Positions 17,901 to 25,882 are shown, numbered from the stretch's first letter. The stretch is 64,000 nucleotides of DNA from JACKAL01 sp964400355 (GCA_964400355.1 CAYNTO010000001.1:310001-374000), one strand, 5' to 3'. Translations and numbers: made by a program. The notes: generated by a model not told the origin, from the letters alone.

Positions 17901-19368
17901 CACAACGTGGAGCCGTGCTGCTGGGTTGTACGTTACCAGCTGCGAAAGTTGCCGTAAAAGAGGCAGGACTTCCACTTGGATTATAAGTTCCCACTAAACT
18001 ATCTGTACCCGCATTGTAAACGCAGTTGTTATTGTTGTCGCGATAGATACTTACTCCAGTAATGTCGGAGGTGTTGTAGTTACCATCGATAGTGAACTTT
18101 ACAGATGTGATGTTGGTAGCTGTATCCGACTTCGATAAAGCAAAAGCAAAAGTTGCAAACTGAGTGTAACCTGTACCTGCAGCAATTGTCGTTGGCGGAA
18201 CACCAGCGACAGACGCATCAGTGAGCAACAACTGTGTCGCGGCTTCTGTGCCCCAATTGAGTTTGTTGGCTGGATCGGTTTCGTTGGCTGTATCACCGAC
18301 ACCCTGCCAACTATCAAAAGTGATAACGCTACCGGTAAACGAGGTGGCGTTTACGTTACGAGGAGTGGTAGCGGACTGACCATAGAAACCCAAATTGTTC
18401 AGCTGATTGCTCAGCGACACCGAGCCTGTTCCCAGTGTAAATCCATAGCCGCCGTTGGGAATATAATTGAAAGAGCCGTTGGCGAGATCAAGGAGTTCAC
18501 CCGTGATGTTCACTCCAGTCGCCGACATGCGACCTATGGCAAAATAGTTGGCGTCGATTTGGCCAGCAACGTTGAAGGTGTATGTGGAGCTGGTGTCAGC
18601 GGCGTCAATGATAGCAGCATTCCCTGAGGAGCCCGACAGAACTATAGTTCCACCAGCACCGACTGAGAGAACACGGGTGTTTGCAATGCGAAGTGAGGCT
18701 CCTGGTAAAAGGCGAAGTACCCCGTTGATCGTGAGGTTTCCGGCCAGTGACCAGCTCACTCCGGGATTCAAAGTAACAGTGGCCGAAGCGGGAATAGTGA
18801 TGGCCGATGTTTGTTGAGTGACAAGGTTTCCACCAATGACGACATTTCCCGATCCAGCGGTGATGCTGAAGTCGTTTCGAATGGTGAAGGGTTGGGTGAG
18901 TGTAACAGTTGTGGGATTGTCGATGTTCAGGCGTGGTATGAGATCCACGTTTTCAAAAGTTTGTGCGGATGTTCCACTCATGATGATCTGGAACGTGCTT
19001 CCTCCAGCGACCGCAATAGAGCCGGCGTTGAGATTTCTGAAGTAATCGTCCTGAATGGTTAGAGTGTTGGCCGAGTTGGGTGCGGTCATTGAACCCGATG
19101 CGATTTCTAAACAGCTCAGAGTCATGTTGGTGTTTGGATATTGTGGAATTCTCCAGTCGGCGACAATGTAAGCGGACTCGGTGGCGGTATTTGGATAGTT
19201 GGTTGGGTTCCAGTTGTTGTTGTTGGCCCATGCCGTGGTGTTGGCATTGGCGAGCCACTGACGCAAGTTTTGGCAAACAGCATTGGCGGAGTCGAGCGGC
19301 ATGAGCGCTACGAAAATCACAAGGAGCGCTGCAAATTTGAAATGTCGGCAAAGTTGTTGGATTTTCAT
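11947..19368 (-). CDS. Giant secreted C25 (gingipain-like) cysteine peptidase
   Basis: A 2473-residue exported protein. The signal peptide ends near SANA (residue 30). Residues about 38-1370 hold three modules starting near 38, 543 and 1033. Each begins with a Trp/NW/Pro/Cys unit (for example WTGASGTAWNVAGNW) followed by Gly/Asn/Thr/Ser-rich, beta-helix-like sequence; modules 1 and 2 also share a second subdomain (VSLYYDS/VSIYRDN, then a Cys-containing strand). A fibronectin-like unit follows at about 1374-1480, then a Pro/Ser/Gly linker, a propeptide-like strand (GVYQVTYDEL, about 1700) and the C25 peptidase domain (about 2055-2400). The catalytic pair is His2275 in YMGHGA and Cys2308 in AMNCLN, both checked at 12544-12546 and 12445-12447. 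The end is a Pro/Ala stretch, SSSGCSAFG, a hydrophobic span and a basic tail, like a MYXO-CTERM sorting signal. Probably surface-anchored or released; its substrate is unknown. Confidence 0.88.
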   Translation of the reverse strand: MKIQQLCRHFKFAALLVIFVALMPLDSANAVCQNLRQWLANANTTAWANNNNWNPTNYPNTATESAYIVADWRIPQYPNTNMTLSCLEIASGSMTAPNSANTLTIQDDYFRNLNAGSIAVAGGSTFQIIMSGTSAQTFENVDLIPRLNIDNPTTVTLTQPFTIRNDFSITAGSGNVVIGGNLVTQQTSAITIPASATVTLNPGVSWSLAGNLTINGVLRLLPGASLRIANTRVLSVGAGGTIVLSGSSGNAAIIDAADTSSTYTFNVAGQIDANYFAIGRMSATGVNITGELLDLANGSFNYIPNGGYGFTLGTGSVSLSNQLNNLGFYGQSATTPRNVNATSFTGSVITFDSWQGVGDTANETDPANKLNWGTEAATQLLLTDASVAGVPPTTIAAGTGYTQFATFAFALSKSDTATNITSVKFTIDGNYNTSDITGVSIYRDNNNNCVYNAGTDSLVGTYNPSGSPASFTATFAAGNVQPSSTAPRCVHALISTTANAQVNNTIGVKILSTDDIVNSAGYPLSATNSPPLSAGVATITGGTLYRWNGGNGNAMGTAGNWTPGTVPNNTRDCEIGAGYAAPRMSAAFACRNMNWLSSGSIDWNNTANIFSVAGALTVGSTFSYTATGTNAVLNFSGTTTQSINMNGNVFPGSVTVNNATGPVTFESSGTINGALTLNSGTTRIVDGATLTVLGNITVASGATFDIEPGGVLVMGNGDSITVNSGGIFELVGDTNKTADIRAQNNASAFTIVVNGTIRARYYSIRNLGGTYGLTINAAATIDATNNLRNGSYTYPGANNVRLLRLLRQIPGNALDTMTFDASGSGATGVRSVSTNAAAGTLSMTNYSGSITGAATSENVNYLVSWVSLTNTLDLTQEATAPASSNQGAVVNLGRFGFDQTTAGAFSNTDITYMRLTLIGTGSAADVDSVSLYYDSACSGTGGTLIGSTIFTGNPARAEYSGITGATIQSHATTPPKRCFYVMASLSATATNGATVGVKIDQSSHVTNSQAFAFNGATSPPVDLGMTTIVGSSTYWTGASGTAWNVAGNWNGGIPTSALNCFINSAANNPIITTAAVCKTVTIGSGNLTINNPGQLEVYGSFENSGTFTQNGRPLIIRDNGTVATSQTITSSTTLDSLTFNKTAGGSVTTNSSTLNVNSAMSMPGGSNFTFYIPSNKTLSVNGGFTLTAGTLSIAGAGRLEIGASQTMTINGGTLATTGTNDAYPQSLSNKAYLTRRGGSGTWNFTTTSGGVNLVGFVFEYLGTSGLNIGGTTNVTQINGGQLRSLPNSAGMRALQLNTTGALPTTISNFGWYWGSANSPPTEASSYFLGYSSGCASRTVSFDQWFGDFWPYLTTNTDAHISETACNIVIDRAASPVSLTEFKATPYNGKVVLEWTTGLEWYHKGFNVYRSISPATGFTQLNAEMIRNDLFTTNIHGSYAFIDEDATNGVTYYYKLEDISSTEERTLHGPVSATPDAALSAPPPPLASTIVSSNPSGSQSSGGTGSSSPTPGMINLEPNVDLLSRTENAMRLRITIPTLNQTPDSANPSYNHLAIPLFAKTVDAGKPELLTRTLMLKVSDADTQASYTIVDSASSTSNILVAPAPAWVAVGQQLQSQWSLDAAAYASSTELPASPISLNPIVKNDGHSYLPLTVHAVAYTASSSTLKKYNEIIVDVFLNGNTSWQPTSPISAADVWGSPGALRIGLNSDGVYQVTYDELMDAGVVAPFHLGDVSKFKLYILDQEHPLDVTSASGNFSSGDSLRFYARATETLDSSSSFALLVYDYVSMIPGLRMNAVDVSAPSGISNSQGGTRTRVRLEENNAAIFNEPYDQNMDLFVWGLFYTEVGGTTVALETDAELPHLLNTQPVVVQVLAKTRTTSAVNYQSSLELLINDQVVPGGTVSFPGGEAQLLSYSIPGMYFAPGKNKITLRPTGTHLISGEYDMVYIDYIDVQYTQEWFTNSNKLFVQNTQADSDIFIDGFTESPDYIYDVSQFGLVDRWTNAQVQLNGTYSVGFNTSADPQTGRRIWASSESQLSTPSSLQLIFGSSLADASNQADVVYIGTWELLEAAKSLAAHRQAQGYKTKLIELDSIYNEFGKGIVNTDAIRDFLIYSNEHWQIAPKYVVLLGDGTYDPKGYINSVPANSLPVKLMKGLAFNYGSDHWYVTKDGSETPFAVVGRIPARSTAELRDYVSKVVNYETGNVRPAQPRFTLLADKAHYTGENFDAFSTDLQTNIDSWSASKATQLLSRTQLGDTQFKAQLTDSFNSSSVIHYMGHGAENMWGDAYIFNNNDIDALNNTQLPVVVAMNCLNANFYDPSSASFAEKLVMKPSGGAIVFWGSTSMTPPTVQSVYQNAFFEQLMKTQSSIGDAVKLSKQQAFAQTPYEEALLSWTIIGDPMVSAVLPASASGSPTPAPAPAPASPGSSSGCSAFGAYASGAQQAPVDLAFAFLLEVLLSLALIRISYYIVRKTQLKR

Positions 19369-19527
19369 CGCATTCTCTCTCTAATAGTATCGGTGTAAAT
19401 CCGAATTTATTAAATGCAATGACTCAAAATGACTGTATCAAAGCGAGAAAACTGAACCATTGGCACCAGTTTTTAGTACAGAGGAAAGTCTGTGCGACGA
19501 ACGTCTTAAATGAGGAACACATTAAAG

Positions 19528-19590
19528 TTTGAAAGCGATGTACAGCGAGGCTGGCGCGGCGGCAGTGCAGTGGGCAATGCCGCTTTCAAA
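19528..19590. repeat. Inverted repeat at the 3' end of a beta-barrel gene
   Basis: Arms tttgaaagcg (19528-19537) and cgctttcaaa (19581-19590) are perfect inverses, with 43 bases between. A second, inner pair (gcggca/tgccgc) sits inside. It lies right after the stop of the small barrel-like gene on the minus strand, where it may serve as a weak terminator, though no strong T-run follows. Confidence 0.5.
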
Positions 19591-19591
19591 T

Positions 19592-20122
19592 CTAATAGAA
19601 AATTCGCGCACCTACGGTGATGCCCGTGCCATCGAGATCGTCGGACAGACCGTCGGTAGAGTCCACAAAATTGACATCGTAGGAGGCCTGAAAATAAACG
19701 GAGCCATGATGGCCGTTGATGTCGTACTGAAAAATATCGGCGCCGATGGCTACCGGCAAAATAAAGTAACTGTGGTCTTTATGAATAATGCTATCACTCG
19801 CAAATGAATATCCCGCGCCGATACGTACATAGCCAGACACGATTTCTTTGTAAACAGGATTACGCACTTCAAGCATTAGACGCACGGGAATAACGGCAAG
19901 ATCGTCGTTGAGGATACTGTAGTTGAGAGTTTGGGAGCTCGCGGACAGAACAAGCGAGAATTCGCGAATGTCGCCAAAAAGTTTTGGCGAGACAATATCC
20001 AAAGTTGACGACGATTTAACATTGGCAACGTTGTCGAACCCAATGCCCCACTTCCAACCATCGGTAAAACCATGGCTGACAGAAGCACACATAAAAATTA
20101 AAATCGCGATGATCGATCTCAT
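19592..20122 (-). CDS. Small exported protein, probable outer-membrane beta-barrel
   Basis: I recognise no family. The 176-residue product starts with a signal peptide (MRSIIAILIFMCASVSHG). The mature part consists of short amphipathic strands separated by Asp/Ser/Gly turns, for example SGYVRIGAGYSF and GSVYFQASYDVNF, and it ends with a strand closing in Phe-Tyr. This suggests an eight-stranded barrel of OmpA/OmpX size. The gene follows arginine decarboxylase after a 9-base gap, so it is probably on that transcript. A link with polyamine synthesis is not evident. It is followed by an inverted repeat and then the C25 gene. Confidence 0.7.
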   Translation of the reverse strand: MRSIIAILIFMCASVSHGFTDGWKWGIGFDNVANVKSSSTLDIVSPKLFGDIREFSLVLSASSQTLNYSILNDDLAVIPVRLMLEVRNPVYKEIVSGYVRIGAGYSFASDSIIHKDHSYFILPVAIGADIFQYDINGHHGSVYFQASYDVNFVDSTDGLSDDLDGTGITVGARIFY

Positions 20123-20131
20123 AAAAACTCC

Positions 20132-22093
20132 TTAGCTGCCGAAAATATGATCCGGTTCTTCCAGATAAGTGTATCCAGACAAGCCTTCTTGATACAATTG
20201 AATTAAAAGTTTTGCCTCTTGCTTGGACATGGAACCGCTGATGATGCTGGATTCGCTGGCTTTGCGCAATCGATTGATCAACTCTTCGCGGTTGTACTGT
20301 ACATAGCTCAGCACCTCCGAAACCGTATCGCCCTCTACCACGTGTTCGATTTGATAACCGTCGGTGGAAATGGAAACGTGTACGGCGTCGGTATCGCCAA
20401 ATAGATTGTGCAGATCTCCAAGAATTTCTTGGTAGGCACCCACTAAAAACACACCCATATAGTAGGGAGTTCCGGGAATGATTTCGTGCGCTTTTAATGT
20501 GGACTGCGGAGCTCCTTCTTGTGGATTGAGATACTGGGCAATCTTGCCATCCGAATCACAAGTTAAATCGACGAGCATGGTCGATTTGTTGGGCTGAGTC
20601 TCCAGGCGATGAATGGGCATTACCGGAAAAATTTGATCGACGGCCCAAGAATCGGGGAGAGACTGAAACACCGAGAAGTTGCAGAAGTACGTATCGGATA
20701 AAAATTCGGTGAGATGTTTGCGGATATCTTCGTGGTCGGCGTCATCCTCGACAAGTTTGGCCATCTTCGTGGAGATCGACCAGAACAGAGTTTCGATGGA
20801 GGCTTTTTCTGCGAGGGAGAGCAAACCAAAGGTGAATAATTGTAAGGTATTGTCTTTGAGCTCATTCAAATCATTATAGTACTCGCGCAAGTTTTCGAGA
20901 GTCATATTGTTGTGAATATCACGCAACTCATGCACAACTTTATGGTCCGTTTCTTTGACATCTGGGAGGGGGCCGGTGTGTTGCACACGATTGAGTCCAA
21001 GAACATCGAACACCAACACCGAATGGTGAGCCACTGTCGCGCGACCCGACTCGGTAACGATGGTAGGCATAGGAACGTTCTTCTCTTCACACGTTCCCTG
21101 TACAATGGAGATAACGTCGTTGGCGTATTCTTGTTCGTTGTAATTCACAGACGATTCAGAAAGACCGGAACCATCGTAATCAATACCGAGACCGCCGCCC
21201 ACATCCAAGTAGCTTGGGTAAGCGCCCAGTTTGTGGAGTTCGGCATAAATTTGAGCGCCTTCTTTGAGCGCGCTTTTGATTTGCTTGATTGACGGAATCT
21301 GCGAGCCCACATGAAAATGAACCAGATCCAAACAGTTGAGCATGTCTTCTTTGCGTAAGGTTTCAAAGGCCGCAAAGATCTCACCAGTGGTAAGACCAAA
21401 TTTGGAGCGATCGCCACCGGAATCCACCCACCGACCGGCGCCTTTGGATTGGAGCTTCGCGCGCAAGCCGATTTTGGGACGGGTGTTGAATTTTTTAGAC
21501 GCCTTAAGAATTAAATCCAACTCTTCCAAACGTTCGACAACCACAATAGTGTTGCGCCCCAGTTTGCGAGATAGAATTGCCGTTTCAATATATTCCGGAT
21601 CCTTAAATCCGTTACAAATTATGATCGACTTGGGATTGTTGAGCATGGCGAGCACTACAAGAAGTTCGGGCTTACTGCCGCACTCCAGACCTAAAGAATG
21701 TGTCTCACCGAAATTGATGATCTCCTCTACCAAGTGACGTTGTTGATTGACTTTAATAGGGTAAACCCCCTGATAACGGCCTTTGTAGTTGTATTCGTTG
21801 ATGGCGCGACTGAAGCACTCGTTGAGAAGTTTGATGCGCTCCTTGGTGATATCGGGAAAGCGCAATAGCATCGGGGTGCGGATCCCGCGCTCTTTGAGGT
21901 CGTTGGTCAGTTCCAAGAGATCCACTTTTGGGCCGTTTTCACCACGCGGGCAAACAATCACGTTTCCTTTTTTGTTAACATCAAAATATCCATGGCCCCA
22001 AGTATCGATACCGTAAAGCTCTTTGGATTTAACAGAAGACCATGAGGTGGATTTTGTTGTCATTTTTGTCTCGGTTGTTGGCGTTGTTTCCAT
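20132..22093 (-). CDS. speA: Biosynthetic arginine decarboxylase
   Basis: A 653-residue PLP-dependent fold III decarboxylase. The PLP lysine is K114 in YPIKVNQQRHL, the strictly conserved SpeA motif. Later features include GLECGSKPEL, GRWVDSGGDRSKFGL, HFHVGSQIPS and DVGGGLGIDYDGS (phosphate-binding glycines), and TESGRATVAHHS. Length and motifs match biosynthetic SpeA rather than the acid-induced AdiA. It makes agmatine from arginine in the cytoplasm for putrescine synthesis; the likely next enzyme is the agmatinase at 10858-11904. It starts 8 bases after leuS, in an apparent leuS-speA operon. No frameshift is seen. Confidence 0.95.
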   Translation of the reverse strand: METTPTTETKMTTKSTSWSSVKSKELYGIDTWGHGYFDVNKKGNVIVCPRGENGPKVDLLELTNDLKERGIRTPMLLRFPDITKERIKLLNECFSRAINEYNYKGRYQGVYPIKVNQQRHLVEEIINFGETHSLGLECGSKPELLVVLAMLNNPKSIIICNGFKDPEYIETAILSRKLGRNTIVVVERLEELDLILKASKKFNTRPKIGLRAKLQSKGAGRWVDSGGDRSKFGLTTGEIFAAFETLRKEDMLNCLDLVHFHVGSQIPSIKQIKSALKEGAQIYAELHKLGAYPSYLDVGGGLGIDYDGSGLSESSVNYNEQEYANDVISIVQGTCEEKNVPMPTIVTESGRATVAHHSVLVFDVLGLNRVQHTGPLPDVKETDHKVVHELRDIHNNMTLENLREYYNDLNELKDNTLQLFTFGLLSLAEKASIETLFWSISTKMAKLVEDDADHEDIRKHLTEFLSDTYFCNFSVFQSLPDSWAVDQIFPVMPIHRLETQPNKSTMLVDLTCDSDGKIAQYLNPQEGAPQSTLKAHEIIPGTPYYMGVFLVGAYQEILGDLHNLFGDTDAVHVSISTDGYQIEHVVEGDTVSEVLSYVQYNREELINRLRKASESSIISGSMSKQEAKLLIQLYQEGLSGYTYLEEPDHIFGS

Positions 22094-22101
22094 AGTTCCT
22101 T

Positions 22102-24546
22102 TTAATTAGCAGAAATTATATTTAAAATTTTTCCGGGAACATAAATGACTTTCCCGGGCCCTTTATCGCCGACAGCCGCCTTAATGGCTTCGACAGTCAA
22201 TGCTAACGCTACGGCGGCTTCCTGACTCATGTCCAGAGACACATCTATCGAGCCGCGTCTTTTTCCATTAACTTGAACTCCAATACTGACTGTATCGTCT
22301 ATAGTCAACTGAGGATTGTAGCTCGGCCACGGGGACAGCGAAGCGAGACCGCTCAGTCCCATCTTTTGCCAAAGCTCCTCTACCATGTGAGGGGCAAAGG
22401 GGGCCATGATTCCCAAAAGCGGTTCGAGCAAAAGGCGCGAACGCGAGTTGTGTTTGTAGGCTTCGTTGACCAGAATCATCAGGGCGCTGATAGCTGTATT
22501 GAAGCTCATCGATTCCAAATCTTCGCCTACTTTTTTGATTGTCTTGTGTAGAACTTTTTCCAGTTCCGCGGGCAACGGTTGATCGTCGACGTTGAGGCTG
22601 CCGTCCTCACTGACGGACATGCGCCAAACGCGTTCTAAAAATTTGCGAACGCCCACAATACCCGTGGAATTCCAGGGTTTGTCGCGGTCCATCGGGCCTA
22701 AAAATAAAATAAAACAGCGAAGCGCATCGGCACCGTATTCCTGACGGACGTCGTCGGGATTCACCACATTGCCGCGGGATTTAGACATCTTTTCGCCGTC
22801 CGGCCCGAGAATCATTCCTTGGTGAGCCAGCTTCTGAAACGGCTCTGGATGTGATGCCAGGCCGGCATCAAAAAGAACTTTTTGCCAAAAGCGCGAGTAG
22901 AGCAAGTGGCTCACTGTGTGCTCGGGACCACCGACGTAAAGATCGACTGGCATCCAGTACTTTTGCTTGGCCATATCGGCAAAGTCGTTGTTGTTTTTAG
23001 GATCTGTGTAACGCAAAAAATACCACGAAGATCCCGCAGTGCCCGGCATCGTGTCGGTTTCGCGGCGCCCGAGAGGAGTATTGACCCATTTGGTGGCGCG
23101 CGCTAATGGCGCCTCGCCGGCATCGGAAGGCTCGTAGTCGGCCACCTCTGGCAAAACCACGGGAAGCTGTTCTTTTTCCAATACGGTACGGCCTTCGTCG
23201 TTGTAAATGACGGGGAACGGTTCGCCCCAGTAGCGTTGTCGGCTGAACAACCAGTCGCGCAACTTGTAGAGAAGCGTACGTTGTCCTAGATTTTTGGACT
23301 CGAGCATGTCCATCGCTTTGAGAATCGCATCGGTTTTGGAAAGCCCGTTGAGAAAATCGGAATTGATCAGCGTTCCTTCACCTTCGTGAGGAAGCGGTTC
23401 TTCGCTTTGCAGAACCCGTGTAATTGGCAGTCCAAACTTCTCTGCAAACTCAAAATCGCGGGCATCGTGACCAGGAACGGCCATGATAGCGCCCGTGCCG
23501 TAGTCCATAAGGACATAATCGGAGATCCAAATGGGAATGGGCTTTCCGGTGAGTGGGTGAGTGGCGGTATTGCCCGTGAACACACCGGTCTTTTCCAGAT
23601 TGGCTTTACGATCGCGCTCCGACTTGGCCGCAGCATCGGCGATGTACTTTTGCACTTCGGCTAACTTTTCAGGTGCGGTGATCGAAAGGTTGAGAGGGTG
23701 TTCGGGTGATAGCACTAAAAATGTAACGCCAAAGAGAGTATCGGGGCGGGTAGTAAATACCTTGATTGTGACTTGATCGGTTTTCCCTACCAAGGCATCA
23801 AACAGATTTTGATCGAGCACGCTGGTGCCGTTGTTCTTTATGTATGCGGAAAAATCTACATAGGCGCCAATGGATTTTCCAATCCAGTTGCGTTGGCCCT
23901 CCTTGGTGCGTTCCGGCCAGTCGATGATGTCGAGATCTTTTAAAAGCTTGTCCGAGTAGTCAGTAATTTTGAGCATCCATTGCTTCATCATCTTGCGAAC
24001 GACGGGATGTCCCCCTCGTTCACTTTTTCCATCGACCACTTCTTCATTGGCAAGCACTGTTTTGAGGGCCGGGCACCAGTTCACCGGCGCTTCTTTTTGA
24101 TAAGCCAGTCCACGCTTGTAGAGCACCGAGAAGATATACTGCGTCCATTTGTAGTATCCCGGCTCACACGTTGAAATCTCACGCGACCAATCAAAACTAA
24201 ATCCGAAACTTTTCAGTTGGCGACGAAAATTCTCGATGGCTTTTTTAGTTGTGATCTCGGGGTGAATTCCCGTCTGAATCGCATACTGCTCGGCCGGCAA
24301 ACCAAAAGCATCGTATCCAATAGGGTGAAGAACGTTAAATCCCTTTTGGCGTTTGTATCGAGACACGACATCCGTTGGTGTATAGGAGGCCATATGACCT
24401 ACATGAAGTCCGCTGCCTGATGGATACGGAAACATATCCAGTGCGAAAAACTTCGGTTTTGAAGAGAAATCCACAGCTTCAAACGCTTTGTCTTTTTCCC
24501 AGCGTTCCTGCCACTTCTGGTCGATATCGGTATGATTGTAGGACAT
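22102..24546 (-). CDS. leuS: Leucyl-tRNA synthetase
   Basis: An 814-residue class I synthetase. I place the start at the ATG at 24544-24546 (MSYNHTDIDQKWQ), which matches normal LeuRS N-termini. The longer open frame to 24783 runs through a non-coding inverted-repeat element and is rejected. The HIGH motif is HVGHM (about 48-52) and KMSKS is at about 585-589 in GEKMSKSRGN. The editing (CP1) domain lies between, with the threonine-rich TTRPDTLFG. The length is a little shorter than in E. coli (860). The enzyme charges tRNA-Leu. It is followed by speA after 8 bases. Confidence 0.96.
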   Translation of the reverse strand: MSYNHTDIDQKWQERWEKDKAFEAVDFSSKPKFFALDMFPYPSGSGLHVGHMASYTPTDVVSRYKRQKGFNVLHPIGYDAFGLPAEQYAIQTGIHPEITTKKAIENFRRQLKSFGFSFDWSREISTCEPGYYKWTQYIFSVLYKRGLAYQKEAPVNWCPALKTVLANEEVVDGKSERGGHPVVRKMMKQWMLKITDYSDKLLKDLDIIDWPERTKEGQRNWIGKSIGAYVDFSAYIKNNGTSVLDQNLFDALVGKTDQVTIKVFTTRPDTLFGVTFLVLSPEHPLNLSITAPEKLAEVQKYIADAAAKSERDRKANLEKTGVFTGNTATHPLTGKPIPIWISDYVLMDYGTGAIMAVPGHDARDFEFAEKFGLPITRVLQSEEPLPHEGEGTLINSDFLNGLSKTDAILKAMDMLESKNLGQRTLLYKLRDWLFSRQRYWGEPFPVIYNDEGRTVLEKEQLPVVLPEVADYEPSDAGEAPLARATKWVNTPLGRRETDTMPGTAGSSWYFLRYTDPKNNNDFADMAKQKYWMPVDLYVGGPEHTVSHLLYSRFWQKVLFDAGLASHPEPFQKLAHQGMILGPDGEKMSKSRGNVVNPDDVRQEYGADALRCFILFLGPMDRDKPWNSTGIVGVRKFLERVWRMSVSEDGSLNVDDQPLPAELEKVLHKTIKKVGEDLESMSFNTAISALMILVNEAYKHNSRSRLLLEPLLGIMAPFAPHMVEELWQKMGLSGLASLSPWPSYNPQLTIDDTVSIGVQVNGKRRGSIDVSLDMSQEAAVALALTVEAIKAAVGDKGPGKVIYVPGKILNIISAN

Positions 24547-24669
24547 GCGAGAAAATATACAAAAGTCCAGTTGGCGGGTCACATCTTTTTTCATCGAAAC
24601 TGCGCATTTCTCACCCTCGTCGGAGTCGTCCTTTTTTAGTTCCTTTCGATGCCTGAGCAGCCCAGGATT

Positions 24670-24812
24670 CTGGGTTATTCTTCTGGATCTGACAGACTTT
24701 GGAACTGGCGCGAAGGAAGCTCTGGGGCCAGGAAGGCCCCAGCGAGCACATGGACGATGCGCCTTCCGTAGCGGCAGTTCCAAAGTCTGTCAGATCCAGA
24801 AAAATAACCCAG
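24670..24812. repeat. 38-bp inverted-repeat element with internal hairpin
   Basis: The left arm is 24670-24707 and the right arm 24775-24812; they are inverse complements at 37 of 38 positions. The 67-base spacer carries a perfect hairpin, CTGGGGCC at 24722-24729 and GGCCCCAG at 24735-24742 around AGGAA. The element lies between the divergent genes leuS and a diguanylate cyclase, so it is not needed as a terminator. A small non-autonomous mobile element (MITE-like), a REP-type hairpin or a structured leader RNA of leuS would fit. I see no flanking target duplication. The remaining part of the 24547-24919 gap holds a possible ribosome binding site for the cyclase and nothing else clear. Confidence 0.75.
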
Positions 24813-24919
24813 CCTCAAAACCCCGACTCCCGCAGCCCCCGCGTCGAAAATTACGCTCAGCTACTATAAAAATTAGCGGTTACTTCCGATAGGTTAGGTA
24901 AGAAGAGGACTCGATTTGC

Positions 24920-25882
24920 ATGGCACGTGAGCACAAGGTATTAATCATCGATGATGACAAGGACAATCGCAGGATTGTTTCGCGCTTATTGGAGCACGAG
25001 GGCTGCGCTGTGCGTGAAGCCTCAAATGGGCTTGATGGTGTCAATCTGCTTGCCGAGTTTAAACCAGATTTGGTGATCCTCGATATCAATATGGCGGGCA
25101 TGAATGGTTTCGAAACACTCAGAGCTATTCGTCAGCGTGAAGAGTTTATTTCGGTGATCTTTCTTACCAGTAAAAATGGAACGGAAGATGTAATTCGCGG
25201 GCTCGAGTCGGGCGCATTGGATTATATTTGCAAACCATTTAACCCACTTGAACTGATTGCACGCGTGAAGTGCCAACTCAAATTCAAAGAATCACAGGAT
25301 GAACTGCGCGAGGCGAATAAAAAGCTTTTAAGCCTTGTCGACATCGATGATTTGACCGGTCTTTACAACATGCGCACCATCTATGATCGCATCAACAATG
25401 AGATCGAAAGAGCTCGTCGTTATAAACACAGTGTGGCTATATTTATGATGGACATGGATGACTTTAAACACGTGAACGACAATCATGATCACCTGTTCGG
25501 AAGTTTTGTCCTGGCGCAAACCGGGAAACTGATCAAAAACACCATTCGATCGGTCGACTTTGCGGCCCGTTATGGTGGTGATGAGTTTTTGATTTGTCTG
25601 GTGCAGACAGAGCCGGCTGGAGCCGAGCGTTTTGCCGATCGCCTGCGTAAAAAGATTTCAGAGTCAGAATATGTGAATGGTGACGACCGTATGTTCCTAA
25701 CGGCAAGTTTTGGCGGTTGCATTATTGATTCCGGAAAAAGTCTGATGGATGCGCAAACTATGGTGCGCATGGCGGATGCTAAGCTCTACGAAGCGAAAGC
25801 CAACGGTAAAGATCGCGTTGAGTGCGAGACCATCACCGACATATCGCAAATCGATCCACGATTCTTGCGACGAGCTTCGTAA
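24920..25882 (+). CDS. REC-GGDEF response regulator diguanylate cyclase
   Basis: A 320-residue two-domain protein. The receiver domain (about 5-120) has the acidic pair D11/D12, phospho-acceptor D55 in VILDINM, a Ser/Thr switch in FLTSKNG and CKPF with the conserved Lys. A short coiled linker leads to a GGDEF domain (about 140-310) with the intact signature GGDEF at 219-223. The inhibitory I-site RSVD (210-213) sits five residues ahead, so product feedback is expected. It should make cyclic-di-GMP when phosphorylated; its kinase is not encoded here. Architecture matches Bdellovibrio REC-GGDEF enzymes that control predation or motility, but which one cannot be told. A PilZ receptor is encoded 3 kb downstream. 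Confidence 0.93.
   Translation: MAREHKVLIIDDDKDNRRIVSRLLEHEGCAVREASNGLDGVNLLAEFKPDLVILDINMAGMNGFETLRAIRQREEFISVIFLTSKNGTEDVIRGLESGALDYICKPFNPLELIARVKCQLKFKESQDELREANKKLLSLVDIDDLTGLYNMRTIYDRINNEIERARRYKHSVAIFMMDMDDFKHVNDNHDHLFGSFVLAQTGKLIKNTIRSVDFAARYGGDEFLICLVQTEPAGAERFADRLRKKISESEYVNGDDRMFLTASFGGCIIDSGKSLMDAQTMVRMADAKLYEAKANGKDRVECETITDISQIDPRFLRRAS

Noticed and set aside
24547..24783. N-terminal extension of leuS to an ATG at 24783
   Set aside because: The extension runs through the 38-bp inverted-repeat element and lacks any LeuRS sequence. LeuRS homology starts at 24546.
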